Of a stretch of DNA of 64,000 nt, positions 29,440 through 38,512 are shown in pieces (the first letter of the stretch is position 1; the number at the start of each line of letters is the position of its first letter). A model generated the notes under the pieces. That model did not search any database and was not told the DNA's origin. It saw only the letters and a list, made by a program, of their open reading frames with translations. Position numbers and translations under genes: made by a program. Where the stretch lies: assembly GCF_001612885.1 (NCBI RefSeq), contig NZ_BDBH01000010.1, positions 1 through 64,000 on the forward strand, in the 5' to 3' direction. This DNA is from Nocardia harenae NBRC 108248 (GTDB taxonomy: Bacteria > Actinomycetota > Actinomycetes > Mycobacteriales > Mycobacteriaceae).

Positions 29440-30978
29440 ATGTCTGAGCGCTGGGCGCGGGCCGAGGAGCGCTACCGGCAGAAGGAGGCCGAGCGCCGCT
29501 ACAAGCGCAGGGCCCCGGTGACCGCCGAGCCCGAGTGGGACGGCTACGACGACGAGACCAGGGTCATCCCGCGCTACGACGACCAGCTGCCCGGTGGCTA
29601 CCCCGACGAGCCGTACCAGGCCGGGGCCTACCCGGGTGACGGCGGCTACCCGGACGACCCGCCCGGCCACGCCGACCCCGAGCACTACCCGGACGAGGAG
29701 CCGCCGCGCCCTCCCGCCGACCGCGGTCCGCGCGGGCCGCGCCCGTCCGGTGAGCCGCGGCGGCGCCGGGACGGCGCGGAGCCGCGCCCGCGGCGTGGGT
29801 CCGGCCGCGAGTCCTCCCGGATCGCCTCCCGCAAGGCCGAGGAGCGCAAGCGGCGCAGGCGCAACTTCTGGCTGATCGGCGCGCTCTTCGCGGTGCTGGT
29901 GGTGGCGGCGGTGGGCTATGTCGGAACCAAGCTGGTCGGCGGGTACACCCCGGCCGAGGACTTCGCCGGGCCCGGTGGCGACCCGGTGGTGGTCGAGGTG
30001 AAGTCCGGCGACACCGCCACCCAGATCGCCGCCTCCATGTACGACCGGGGGGTGGTCGCCAGCAGCGCCGCCTTCTACGAGGCCGCCGTGCAGAACTCCG
30101 CGATGAGCGGGGTGCAGCCCGGCTTCTACGCCATCGCCAGCCGGAGCCCCGCCAAGGCGGCCGTCGCCGAGCTGGTCGGCGGCAATGCCAGGGTGGGCAA
30201 TGTGGTGGTCTCCGAGGGCAGGCAGCTGCACGACCAGCACGACGTGAACACCGGCTCGCGCAAGGAGGGGATCTACACCAAGATCGCCGCGGCCAGCTGC
30301 CTCGGCAGCAAGTGCGTGACCTACCAGGAACTCGACGCCGCGGGCGCCTCCGCCGACCTGGCCGCGCTCGGCGTCCCGGAGTGGGCGCGCGAGGCGGTGC
30401 GCGAGGTTCCGGACCGGCAGCGGCAGCTGGAGGGGCTGATCATGGCAGGCTCCCTCGACTTCGACCCGAGCGGCACCGCGCAGCAGATCCTGGCGCAGCT
30501 GGTGAGCGCCAGCGCGCGCAGCTACGAGGCCGCCGGGCTGCTGCAGTCCGGCGCAACCAACCAGCTCACCCCGTACGAGACGCTGATCGCCGCCTCGCTG
30601 GTCGAGCGCGAGGCGCTTCCGCAGGACATGGGCAAGGTGGCCAGGGTGATCGTGAACCGGCTGAAGGTGGACCAGCCCCTGCAGTTCGACTCCACCGTGA
30701 ACTACGCGCTGGACAAGACCGAGGTCGCGACCACCGACGCGGACCGGGCCACCAGGACGCCGTGGAACACCTACGCCATGGCCGGGCTGCCCGCCACCCC
30801 GATCTCCTCGCCCTCGCTGGAGGCGCTGAAGGCCATGGAGAACCCCACACCCGGCGTGTGGCTGTACTTCGTGACCATCGATCAGCAGGGGACCACGCTC
30901 TTCACCGAGTCCTACTCCGAGCATCTGCGCAATATCGACCGCGCATTGGAGAGCGGGATCCTCGACAGTGGGCGCTGA
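29440..30978 (+). CDS. mltG: Endolytic murein transglycosylase MltG
   Basis: 512 residues. An unusually long cytoplasmic tail (residues 1-140) is rich in Arg, Glu, Pro, Tyr and Gly (YPDEPYQAGAYPGDGGYPDD). One membrane helix follows at about 143-165, then a LysM-like segment (VEVKSGDTATQIAASMYDRG) and the YceG catalytic domain with the catalytic Glu389 in SLVEREALPQDMGKVARV. It cuts nascent glycan strands in the periplasm and sets their length. The ATG has an excellent GGAGGGAGG site upstream. The stop lies inside the aroE start region (11-base overlap). Confidence 0.92.
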   Translation: MSERWARAEERYRQKEAERRYKRRAPVTAEPEWDGYDDETRVIPRYDDQLPGGYPDEPYQAGAYPGDGGYPDDPPGHADPEHYPDEEPPRPPADRGPRGPRPSGEPRRRRDGAEPRPRRGSGRESSRIASRKAEERKRRRRNFWLIGALFAVLVVAAVGYVGTKLVGGYTPAEDFAGPGGDPVVVEVKSGDTATQIAASMYDRGVVASSAAFYEAAVQNSAMSGVQPGFYAIASRSPAKAAVAELVGGNARVGNVVVSEGRQLHDQHDVNTGSRKEGIYTKIAAASCLGSKCVTYQELDAAGASADLAALGVPEWAREAVREVPDRQRQLEGLIMAGSLDFDPSGTAQQILAQLVSASARSYEAAGLLQSGATNQLTPYETLIAASLVEREALPQDMGKVARVIVNRLKVDQPLQFDSTVNYALDKTEVATTDADRATRTPWNTYAMAGLPATPISSPSLEALKAMENPTPGVWLYFVTIDQQGTTLFTESYSEHLRNIDRALESGILDSGR

Positions 30979-31840
30979 CGGCGGCGCTGCCGGGGCTGGC
31001 ACCGGACGCCCCGCCGCGGCCGGGGGCGTGCGGCGGGCCGCGGTGCTCGGGAGCCCGATCGCGCACTCGCGCTCGCCGCAGCTGCACCTCGCGGCCTACC
31101 GGGCGCTCGGGCTGGACTGGAGCTACGAGCGGATCGAGTGTGCTGCCGCCGCGCTGCCGGGGCTGGTCGCCGGGCTGGGGCCGGAGTGGGCCGGGCTCTC
31201 GGTGACCATGCCGGGCAAGGAGGCGGCGCTCGCCGTCGCCTCGTCGCGCACCGATCGCGCGGTGCTGGTCGGCTCGGCCAACACCTTGGTGCGTACCGCC
31301 GAGGGCTGGCGGGCCGACTGCACCGATGTCGACGGGGTCGCCGGGGCATTGCGCGGGGCCGGGGTCGAGCGGGTCACGCGCGCCGTCGTGCTCGGCGCCG
31401 GCGGTACCGCCCGCCCCGCGCTGCTGGCCCTGCGCGAGCTCGGCGCCGCCGAGGTGACCGTGGTGGCCAGGGACGCGGGCCGCGCCGCCGGTGCGCTGGA
31501 ACTGGCGGCGCGGCTGGGGCTGCGCGCCGCGCACACCGATTTCCGGCTCGACGCGCTGCGCGAGCACTGCGCCGCCGCCGACGTCGCGATCAGCACCGTC
31601 CCCGCCGACGCCGCCGGTGCGGTCGGCGAGGCGGTCGCCCTCGCCCCGCTCGTTCTCGACGCGCTCTACCACCCGTGGCCCACCCGGCTGGCGAGCGCCG
31701 TCGCGGCCGCCGGGCACACCGTGGTGAGCGGCTTGGAGATGCTGCTGAACCAGGCATTCGGACAGGTCGAGCAGTTCACCGGGCAGCCGGCGCCGCGCGC
31801 CGCCATGCGCGCCGCGCTCGCCGCGACGCGCGCGGGCTGA
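30968..31840 (+). CDS. aroE: Shikimate dehydrogenase
   Basis: 290 residues from a GTG that overlaps the end of mltG. After a 20-residue Gly/Ala-rich leader comes the substrate site SPIAHSRSPQLH, SVTMPGKEAAL with the catalytic Lys, and GSANTLV. The NADP motif is LGAGGTARPAL and the C-terminus has SGLEMLLNQAFGQVEQFTG. It reduces 3-dehydroshikimate to shikimate. The aro cluster downstream runs on the other strand. Confidence 0.93.
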   Translation: MGADGGAAGAGTGRPAAAGGVRRAAVLGSPIAHSRSPQLHLAAYRALGLDWSYERIECAAAALPGLVAGLGPEWAGLSVTMPGKEAALAVASSRTDRAVLVGSANTLVRTAEGWRADCTDVDGVAGALRGAGVERVTRAVVLGAGGTARPALLALRELGAAEVTVVARDAGRAAGALELAARLGLRAAHTDFRLDALREHCAAADVAISTVPADAAGAVGEAVALAPLVLDALYHPWPTRLASAVAAAGHTVVSGLEMLLNQAFGQVEQFTGQPAPRAAMRAALAATRAG

Positions 31841-31944
31841 CCGGATCCGCCCGTCTCGGACACCCCGGGCCGGGCGACCCGGGCATTTCCGCAGGAGCGG
31901 TACGGTGCTGTGGTTATGGTGATGGGCATGAACGGTAGGTGGAC

Positions 31945-32400
31945 ATGAACACATGGGTGCTGCGCGCGGTGGTTCTCGGCGCGCTGGTGGTGTTCCTGCG
32001 GGCCGTGCTCGGCTTCGCGATGGTGAACTGGCCCACCCACGGCGCGCTGCTGCGGCTGCTGTGCCTGCTGATAGTGGTGGCGGCGGTCGTCGCCTGGGGG
32101 GTGCTGGACGGCAGGGCCGATCGCGCGCGCATCGAGCGCGGCGGCCAGGGCGCCGACCTGACCATGCGCTGGTTGCGGGCCGGGCTGGCCGGCGGGATCG
32201 GCAGCGGCCTGGTGGCCTGGATCCTGGACTTCCTGCCCCGCTTCGACCTCGGGGACAACGGCCTGCTCTTCGAGCTGACCGCCGGAGCCGCGTTCATCGT
32301 GCTGCTGATCTTCGTGCCCGCACTGATCGGCGCGGCGATCGGTCGCAGGGCCGGTGGGGGTCGTAAGACGAGTGCACACCCGCAGGCCGCCCCGGCGTAG
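31945..32400 (+). CDS. Small four-helix membrane protein (B-4DMT-type)
   Basis: 151 residues from the ATG at 31945; an in-frame GTG at 31939 is an alternative. Four membrane segments: about residues 5-24, 31-50, 75-97 and 112-132 (FIVLLIFVPALIGAAIG). The motif FAMVNWPTHG and a conserved FDLGDNGLLFELTAG between helices match the B-4DMT transporter family as I remember it from mycobacteria and nocardiae. Transport substrate is unknown. It follows aroE by 104 bases. Confidence 0.65.
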   Translation: MNTWVLRAVVLGALVVFLRAVLGFAMVNWPTHGALLRLLCLLIVVAAVVAWGVLDGRADRARIERGGQGADLTMRWLRAGLAGGIGSGLVAWILDFLPRFDLGDNGLLFELTAGAAFIVLLIFVPALIGAAIGRRAGGGRKTSAHPQAAPA

Positions 32401-32413
32401 GTTCGCCCGGCGA

Positions 32414-32441
32414 AGGGACAGCCGAGGGAGGGGCTGTCCCT
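32414..32441. terminator. Hairpin between convergent B-4DMT gene and aroB
   Basis: AGGGACAGCC (32414-32423) and GGCTGTCCCT (32432-32441) form a perfect 10-bp stem with an 8-base loop. It fills the 48-base gap between the stops of two convergent genes and has no U tract. Confidence 0.6.
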
Positions 32442-32448
32442 GGCAACG

Positions 32449-33567
32449 TCAGAGCAGGACCGCGCCGTTGTCCGGCGTCGGCTGCTTGGCCACCACCGAG
32501 TAGGCGGCGGCGAGCAGCGCCGGGTCCGGTCCTTCCAGGCGCCCCGGCTTGGCGAGCCCGTCCAGCACCACGAAGCGCAGCACCCCCGAGCGGGTCTTCT
32601 TGTCGGTCTGCATGCCCTCGAGCAGCTGCGGCAGCGCGTCCGCGTCGTACCCGGTGGGTAGCCCGAGCGCGGCCAGGATGCTGCGGTGCCGGTCGGCGGT
32701 GGCATCATCCAGGCGCCCGGCCAGCCGCCCCAGCTCGGCGGCGAACACCAGCCCGACCGACACGGCGGCGCCGTGCCGCCAGCGATACCGCTCGCGGCGC
32801 TCGATGGCGTGGCCGAGGGTGTGGCCGTAGTTCAGGATCTCGCGCAGCCCGGCCTCCTTGAGGTCGGTGCCGACCACATCGGCCTTCACCTGGATGGAGC
32901 GCCGGATCAGCTCGGGCAGCACATCGCCGGTGGGGTCGAGCGCGGCCCGCGGGTCGGCCTCGATGAGGTCGAGGATCACCGGGTCGGCGATGAACCCGGT
33001 CTTCACGATCTCGGCCATGCCCGCCACGATCTCGTTGCGCGGCACCGTCTCCAGCGTCACCAGGTCGACCAGCACGGCGGCGGGCTCGTGGAAGCTGCCG
33101 ACCAGGTTCTTGCCCGCCTCGGTATTGATCCCGGTCTTCCCGCCGACCGCCGCGTCCACCATCGCGAGCAGCGTCGTCGGCACGTGCACGATGCGCACCC
33201 CGCGCATCCAGGTGGCAGCCACGAAACCGGCCAGGTCGGTTGCGGCGCCGCCGCCGAGGCTGACCACGACGTCGTTGCGGGTCAGCCCGATCCGGCCGAG
33301 CACCTCCCAGCAGAACCCGGCCACCGCCAGGTCCTTGCCCGCCTCCGCGTCCGGGATCTCGATCCGGTGCGCGTCCACTCCGGTCTCGGCGATGGCGGCG
33401 CGCACCGCCTCCGCGGTCTCGGCCAGCGGCGGCTGGTGGAAGATCGCCACCGAGCGGACGCCGCCGCCCGCGGTGACGGACTCGACGAGTTCGCCGAGCA
33501 GCCCGCGGCCGACGATCACCTCGTACGGGTCGGCGGTGCGGACCTGGAGTCGGATCGGCTCTGTCAC
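32449..33567 (-). CDS. aroB: 3-dehydroquinate synthase
   Basis: 372 residues. The NAD-binding glycine-rich segment is VVSLGGGAATDLAGFVAATW. Metal and substrate residues lie in TTLLAMVDAAVGGKTGINTEAGKNLVG (Lys), NYGHTLGHAIE (His pair) and RHGAAVSVG (His). It closes DAHP to 3-dehydroquinate, the second step to chorismate. The GTG overlaps the stop of aroK by four bases, so translation is coupled. Length is normal. Confidence 0.96.
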   Translation of the reverse strand: MTEPIRLQVRTADPYEVIVGRGLLGELVESVTAGGGVRSVAIFHQPPLAETAEAVRAAIAETGVDAHRIEIPDAEAGKDLAVAGFCWEVLGRIGLTRNDVVVSLGGGAATDLAGFVAATWMRGVRIVHVPTTLLAMVDAAVGGKTGINTEAGKNLVGSFHEPAAVLVDLVTLETVPRNEIVAGMAEIVKTGFIADPVILDLIEADPRAALDPTGDVLPELIRRSIQVKADVVGTDLKEAGLREILNYGHTLGHAIERRERYRWRHGAAVSVGLVFAAELGRLAGRLDDATADRHRSILAALGLPTGYDADALPQLLEGMQTDKKTRSGVLRFVVLDGLAKPGRLEGPDPALLAAAYSVVAKQPTPDNGAVLL

Positions 33568-34853
33568 GTGTGCTCCGAATCTGTGCGTGTGGTCGGAAAG
33601 CGGTTGCGCCCGCGGGCGCGCCTGGCCCCGGAGCGCCGCGCCCGCCCGCCCTCGGCGGACACGGTCCCGGGCGGGTCGGACGTGGGTGGCGCGGAGCTCG
33701 AGTTCGCGGTGCTCCCGGCCGAAGGCGCCGCGCCCCGGCCCCCGGAGCCGCCGCCGCCCTGCGTCGCTGGGCCGTCGGCCCGATCCGCGGCCCCGGAGGT
33801 TGCGCTGTCGCGGGTTTCGGCCGCCGGACCCCGAGCTCCGCTGTCGTGGCTCCCGGCCGCGGTACCACGGCCTCCCGTATCGCTCGCTCGGCCCCGGCCC
33901 GCGGTTTCGGCCGCCGTACCCCGGCCTCCCGTATCGCTCGCTCGGCCCCGGCCCGCGGTTTCGGCCGCCGTGCCCCCGGTCTCGCGGGCACCTGTCCCGG
34001 CACCGCCCGGTGTATCGCCCGTGGTGGCGTCGGGCCGCCGCCCGGTGGCGGTGATCCGGCGCTTGCGACGGCGCCGCCGCGGGGCACGGGCCGCGGCACC
34101 TTCGGCGGCGACGCGATCGCCGGATATGCGCTCGGTGGCAGCGCGCTCCGGCGAGTTCCTGGTGCTACCACTCGCTTTCGCGGCCCGCTCGGCATCACCC
34201 CGCACACCCTGCTCCTGACCCCGCCGCGCGACGGCGCGGGCCCGCGCCCTGCGGCGCGCCCGCGACCGGCTGCCCGGCGCGGGAACCGGCCCGGCCGGGG
34301 GCACGGCGACCTCGGGTGGGTCCACCTCGACGCCGAGCTCGGCCAGGATGGCCCGCACCACGCGCCCCGGGCTGCGCCCGTCGGTGCGCACCCGGATACT
34401 CGCGACCTCCCGGTAGAGCGGCCGCCGGATCCGCATGAGCTCCCGGTACTTGGCCCCCGGATCGGCGCCGTTGAGCAGCGGCCGCCCGGTACTCGCCCCG
34501 GTCCGGCGCAACCCCTCGGCCACGCTGATCTCCAGGTACACCACGGTGCGCTCGCGCAGCAGCGCCCTTGTGCTCTCGGAGAGCACGGCACCCCCGCCGA
34601 GCGAGACCACGCCGCGCTCGTCGAGCACGGCGCGCCGCACCACCCGCTCCTCGATCCGGCGGAACTCCGGCTCACCGTCGGCGGCGAAGATCTCCGGGAT
34701 GGTCCGCCCGGTCTCCTCCTCGATCCCGGCGTCGGTGTCGTACAGCGGGACGCCGAGCTCCCTGGCCAGCTTCCGGCCGATGGTCGACTTGCCCGCGCCC
34801 GGCGGTCCGACCAGCACCACGCGCGGGGCGTGGGGGCCGGTCGGCACGGTCAT
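33564..34853 (-). CDS. aroK: Shikimate kinase with long disordered Arg/Gly-rich C-terminal tail
   Basis: 429 residues, against about 170-180 for ordinary shikimate kinase. Residues 1-177 are a complete kinase: P-loop GPPGAGKST (16-24), LYDTDAGIEE for shikimate binding, GGGAV (87-91), the lid Arg in TGRPLL. Residues 178-429 are low-complexity: Pro/Arg-rich first, then Arg/Lys patches (RAPRRRRRKRRITATGRR), then a Gly/Thr/Ala/Arg region with an 18-residue tandem repeat (AETAGRGRASDTGGRGTA). The frame stays open with high-GC codon use, so the tail is probably translated. It phosphorylates shikimate; the role of the tail is unknown. ATG overlaps the aroC stop. Confidence 0.9.
   Translation of the reverse strand: MTVPTGPHAPRVVLVGPPGAGKSTIGRKLARELGVPLYDTDAGIEEETGRTIPEIFAADGEPEFRRIEERVVRRAVLDERGVVSLGGGAVLSESTRALLRERTVVYLEISVAEGLRRTGASTGRPLLNGADPGAKYRELMRIRRPLYREVASIRVRTDGRSPGRVVRAILAELGVEVDPPEVAVPPAGPVPAPGSRSRARRRARARAVARRGQEQGVRGDAERAAKASGSTRNSPERAATERISGDRVAAEGAAARAPRRRRRKRRITATGRRPDATTGDTPGGAGTGARETGGTAAETAGRGRASDTGGRGTAAETAGRGRASDTGGRGTAAGSHDSGARGPAAETRDSATSGAADRADGPATQGGGGSGGRGAAPSAGSTANSSSAPPTSDPPGTVSAEGGRARRSGARRARGRNRFPTTRTDSEHT
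33871..33978. repeat. Two 54-bp tandem repeats inside the aroK tail
   Basis: A 54-base unit begins at 33871 and repeats at 33925 with only a few differences near the unit ends. It keeps frame and encodes two copies of an 18-residue Gly/Thr/Arg unit. A partial, more diverged copy lies just before 33871. This could vary in copy number between strains. Confidence 0.85.
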
Positions 34854-36058
34854 CGGGAGCGGCTGCCCGCCGGCACGTGCGGACGGGCCTCCAGCCGCTC
34901 GAGGTAACGAGCGATGTTGTCGGTGGTCTCGGTGAGCGAATCGCCGCCGAACTTCTCCAGCGCCGCCTGCGCGACCACCAGCGCGACCATGCTCTCGGCG
35001 ACCACACCCGCCGCGGGCACCGCGCACACGTCGGAGCGCTGGTGGATGGCGACGGCCTCGTCCCCGGTCGACATGTCGACGGTGGCCAGCGCGCGCGGCA
35101 CCGTGGAGATCGGCTTCATGGCGGCGCGCACGCGCAGCGGCTCGCCGTTGGTCATCCCGCCCTCGAGCCCGCCGGCCCGATTGGTCGAGCGCAGCACGCC
35201 GTCCGGCCCGGGCCGCATCTCGTCGTGCGCCGCGCTGCCGCGCCGCCGCGCCGTCTCGAAACCGTCGCCGACCTCGACGCCCTTGATCGCCTGGATCCCC
35301 ATCAGCGCGGCCGCGAGCCTGGAATCCAGCCGGTTCTCCCCGCTGGTGAAGGAGCCGAGCCCGATCGGCAGCCCGGTCACGATCACCTCGACCACACCGC
35401 CCAGGGTGTCGCCGTCCTTCTTGGCCGCCTCGATCTCGGCGATCATGGCAGCCTCGGCGTCGGCGTCGAAGGCGCGCACCGGGCTGGCGTCGACGGCGGC
35501 CAGATCGCCGGGACCGGGCAGCTGCTCGGCGGTGCTGCGCGCGGTGCCGATGGAGATCACGTGCGAGATCACCTCGACCCCGAAGGCCTGGCGCAGGAAA
35601 TTGCGGGCGACGGTGCCTGCGGCGACCCGGGCCGCGGTCTCCCTGGCGCTCGCCCGCTCCAGCACATTGCGGGCGTCGTCGAAGTCGTATTTGAGCATGC
35701 CGGAGAAGTCGGCGTGGCCGGGGCGCGGCCGGGTGAGCGGCGCATTGCGGGCCAGCTCGGCCAGCTCGGCCTCGTCCACCGGGTCGGACGACATCACCGT
35801 GGTCCACTTGGGCCACTCGGTATTGGCGATCTCGATGGCCACCGGGCCGCCCATGGTGCGGCCGTGCCGGACACCGCCGACCACGGTGACCTTGTCGGCC
35901 TCGAACTTCATCCGGGCGCCGCGCCCGTACCCGAGCCTGCGGCGGGCGAGCTGCGCGGAGATCTCCTCCGACGTCACCTCGACGCCGGCGACCATCCCGT
36001 CGAGGAGGGCGACGAGAGCGGGACCGTGGGATTCTCCGGCAGTTATCCAGCGCAACAC
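34850..36058 (-). CDS. aroC: Chorismate synthase
   Basis: 402 residues from the GTG at 36058 with GGGAGGA 7-8 bases upstream. Signature sequences: GESHGPALVALLDGMVAG, RRLGYGRGARMKFEAD (FMN/substrate Arg), RPGHADFSGMLKYDF, ARETAARVAAGTVARNFL, GLEGGMTNGEPLRVRAAMKPIST. It converts EPSP to chorismate using reduced FMN. Order aroC-aroK-aroB with four-base overlaps is typical of actinobacteria. Confidence 0.97.
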   Translation of the reverse strand: MLRWITAGESHGPALVALLDGMVAGVEVTSEEISAQLARRRLGYGRGARMKFEADKVTVVGGVRHGRTMGGPVAIEIANTEWPKWTTVMSSDPVDEAELAELARNAPLTRPRPGHADFSGMLKYDFDDARNVLERASARETAARVAAGTVARNFLRQAFGVEVISHVISIGTARSTAEQLPGPGDLAAVDASPVRAFDADAEAAMIAEIEAAKKDGDTLGGVVEVIVTGLPIGLGSFTSGENRLDSRLAAALMGIQAIKGVEVGDGFETARRRGSAAHDEMRPGPDGVLRSTNRAGGLEGGMTNGEPLRVRAAMKPISTVPRALATVDMSTGDEAVAIHQRSDVCAVPAAGVVAESMVALVVAQAALEKFGGDSLTETTDNIARYLERLEARPHVPAGSRSR

Positions 36059-36114
36059 GGGTTCATCCTCCCATGTCGGGCGGGGTGCCCGGGCACACGG
36101 TCCGGCGCGGCAGG

Positions 36115-36588
36115 TCATGACGGCCCGCCCTGCCCGATCGCCACCGGCGCGGCGACGGCGACCAGGGTCGCGGCGCACATGCCGGGGCCGTGCGGCACGG
36201 GTTGCCCGCGCACCGGCAGCCCGCGCCGGTGGCGCAGCGCGAGCAGCACCAGCCCGGCCACGGCGGTGCCCAGCGGGGCGAGCAGCGCCGCCCACACCCA
36301 GGCCCGCGCACCCGCGCAGGCCGCCGCCGCGCCGAGCGCGACCGCGAGCTTCACGTCGCCTGCGCCGATTCCGGCGGGGGAGATCAGGTGAACGGTCAAG
36401 TACAGCCCGGTGAGCAGGGCGGCGCCGAGAAGTGCCTGGCCGAACCGCCCGCTGCCGGCGGCGTAGCCGAGCACGGCCAGCGCGCCCGCCGCGGTGAGCC
36501 GGTCGGGCAGGCGGTGGGTGCGCAGGTCGATGAACGAGGCGAGGACGCACCAGGCGGTGAAGACCAGGAGGGCGAGGAGTGCGGACAT
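36115..36588 (-). CDS. A24-type prepilin peptidase, peptidase domain only (Rv2551c-like)
   Basis: 157 residues with about four to five membrane helices. The two aspartates of type IV prepilin peptidases are present: the first in SFIDLRTHRLPDRL and the second in GIGAGDVKLAVALG (GxGD). There is no N-terminal methyltransferase domain, as in Flp/Tad systems and Rv2551c. It would cleave signal peptides of Flp-type pilins. No pilin gene lies in this window. The gene sits upstream of aroC on the same strand. Confidence 0.82.
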   Translation of the reverse strand: MSALLALLVFTAWCVLASFIDLRTHRLPDRLTAAGALAVLGYAAGSGRFGQALLGAALLTGLYLTVHLISPAGIGAGDVKLAVALGAAAACAGARAWVWAALLAPLGTAVAGLVLLALRHRRGLPVRGQPVPHGPGMCAATLVAVAAPVAIGQGGPS

Positions 36589-36717
36589 GCGTTCAGCCTG
36601 CCCCGGCATGGCCCCGGCGGAAAGCGGAGTTCCAGCGCCTGTGGACAACTCCGGGGCTGTGCACAACCCGGCCTTTCCGGGGCGGCCGGAGCGGCCCGGC
36701 GGAGTAGTTTCGACGCC

Positions 36718-37878
36718 ATGCCCGATGATCCAGCGCCACAGCCCCCCGGGTCGCCCACCGCCGGTGCCCCGCTCGTTCCCGATCACGCCGCACGCCGCGC
36801 CGCGCTGCGCAGCCTGCTGGTGGAGAACGGGGTCGACGCCCTGCTCGTCACCGACCTGGTGAACATCCGCTACCTCAGCGGCTTCACCGGCTCGAATGCC
36901 GTCCTCCTCGTGCACTCGTGGGATACCAGGAGCTCGGAGGAGCGCACGGTGCTCTGCACCGACGGCAGGTACCGCAGCCAGGTCGCCGAGCAGGTGCCCG
37001 ACCTGCGCGCCGAGATCGCCAGGGCCTGCGCGCCGCGGCTCGTGGAGCTGGCGGGGGAGTGGCAGCTCGGCCGCATCGGCTACGAGAGCCACGTGATGAC
37101 GGTCGACCAGCACCGCGCCCTGGCGGAGCAGCGCACCGGGCTCGAGCTCGTGCGGGTGCCGGGGCTGGTCGAGCAGCTGCGGATGGTCAAGGACGGCTAC
37201 GAGGTGGATCGGCTCGCCGCCGCCTGTGCCGCGGGCGACGCCGGCCTGGCCACCCTGCTGGAGCGCGGCGGGCTGCGCCCCGGCCGTACCGAACGCGAGG
37301 TGGCCAGGGAGCTGGAGTGGGCCATGTTCGAGCACGGCGCCGCCGGGGTCGCCTTCGAGACCATCGTCGCCGCCGGTGCCAACTCCGCGGTGCCGCACCA
37401 CCGGCCCACCGGGGCGGTGCTGGCCACCGGCGATTTCGTGAAGATCGACTTCGGCGCCGTCGTCGACGGCTACCACTCCGACATGACGAGGACCTTCGTC
37501 CTCGGCCCCGCCGCGGCGTGGCAGCGCGAGGTCTACGAGCTGGTGCGCGAGTCGCAGCGGGCGGGCCGGGAGGCGCTGCACCCCGGCGCGCGGGCCGGCG
37601 ACGTGGATGCCGCCGCGCGCGACGTGATCGAGGCGGCCGGGCACGGCGAGTTCTTCGTGCACGGCCTCGGGCACGGGGTCGGGCTGCGCATCCACGAAGC
37701 GCCGGGCATCGCGAAAACGGCAACCGGTACACTCTTGTCCGGCGTGGCGGTGACCGTCGAACCAGGTGTGTACTTTCCCGGCCGCGGCGGAGTCCGGATC
37801 GAGGACACGCTCGTGGTGCGCGAAACGGGCCCGGAACTGCTCACCCGCACCGGCAAGGACCTGACCGAGGTCGGCTGA
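36718..37878 (+). CDS. pepQ: M24 aminopeptidase P / Xaa-Pro dipeptidase
   Basis: 386 residues. The creatinase N-terminal domain (LLVTDLVNIRYLSGFTGSNA) precedes the pita-bread catalytic domain with all metal ligands: FGAVVDGYHSDMTRTF (two Asp), HGLGHGVGLRIHEAP (His), VTVEPGVYFPG (Glu) and VRIEDTLVV (Glu). It removes N-terminal residues next to proline. It is 50 bases upstream of efp, the conserved pairing in mycobacteria. pepP is an equally fair name. Confidence 0.92.
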   Translation: MPDDPAPQPPGSPTAGAPLVPDHAARRAALRSLLVENGVDALLVTDLVNIRYLSGFTGSNAVLLVHSWDTRSSEERTVLCTDGRYRSQVAEQVPDLRAEIARACAPRLVELAGEWQLGRIGYESHVMTVDQHRALAEQRTGLELVRVPGLVEQLRMVKDGYEVDRLAAACAAGDAGLATLLERGGLRPGRTEREVARELEWAMFEHGAAGVAFETIVAAGANSAVPHHRPTGAVLATGDFVKIDFGAVVDGYHSDMTRTFVLGPAAAWQREVYELVRESQRAGREALHPGARAGDVDAAARDVIEAAGHGEFFVHGLGHGVGLRIHEAPGIAKTATGTLLSGVAVTVEPGVYFPGRGGVRIEDTLVVRETGPELLTRTGKDLTEVG

Positions 37879-37928
37879 CCCGGTCGCCGCGAATCCACAT
37901 ACGCAGACAACGAGGAGACCCGAGCACA

Positions 37929-38492
37929 GTGGCGGACACCAGCGACTTCAAGAACGGCCTGGTGCTGAAGATCGACGGTCAACTTCAGCAGATCACCGAG
38001 TTCCAGCACGTGAAGCCGGGCAAGGGCCCCGCCTTCGTGCGCACCAAGCTGAAGAACGTGCTGTCCGGCAAGGTGGTCGACAAGACCTTCAACGCGGGCG
38101 TCAAGGTGGAGACCGCCACGGTCGACCGGCGGGACATGACCTACCTGTACCACGACGGCTCGGACTACATCTTCATGGACGGCGAGACCTACGACCAGAT
38201 CTCCATCGGCGAGTCCACCGTCGGCCCCGGCGCCCGCTTCCTGCTGGAGAACATGTCGGTGCAGGTCGCCACGCACGAGGGCGAGGCGCTCTTCGTCGAG
38301 CTCCCGGTCACCGTCGAGCTCGTGGTGAAGCACACCGATATCGGCCTGCAGGGCGATCGCTCCACCGGCGGCACCAAGCCCGCCACCCTGGAGACCGACG
38401 CCGAGGTACAGGTGCCCCTGTTCATCAACACCGGCGACAAGCTGCGTATCGACTCGCGCGATGGCAGCTACCTCGGCCGGGTCAACGCCTGA
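37929..38492 (+). CDS. efp: Elongation factor P
   Basis: 187 residues in three beta-barrel domains. The loop that contacts the peptidyl-transferase centre reads VKPGKGPAFVRTK, with Lys at the tip; this PGKGPA loop is typical of actinobacteria, where some EF-Ps are reported to act without lysine modification. Domain III ends TGDKLRIDSRDGSYLGRVNA, the standard signature. It relieves ribosome stalling at polyproline, relevant to the proline-rich proteins encoded nearby. The GTG start follows CGAGGAGACC. Confidence 0.96.
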   Translation: MADTSDFKNGLVLKIDGQLQQITEFQHVKPGKGPAFVRTKLKNVLSGKVVDKTFNAGVKVETATVDRRDMTYLYHDGSDYIFMDGETYDQISIGESTVGPGARFLLENMSVQVATHEGEALFVELPVTVELVVKHTDIGLQGDRSTGGTKPATLETDAEVQVPLFINTGDKLRIDSRDGSYLGRVNA

Positions 38493-38512
38493 CGGCTCCG
38501 GCGACCCGAGAC

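Noticed and set aside
33871..33978. The aroK repeats as a CRISPR or mobile-element repeat
   Set aside because: The unit keeps reading frame, has no spacer structure and encodes a low-complexity peptide.
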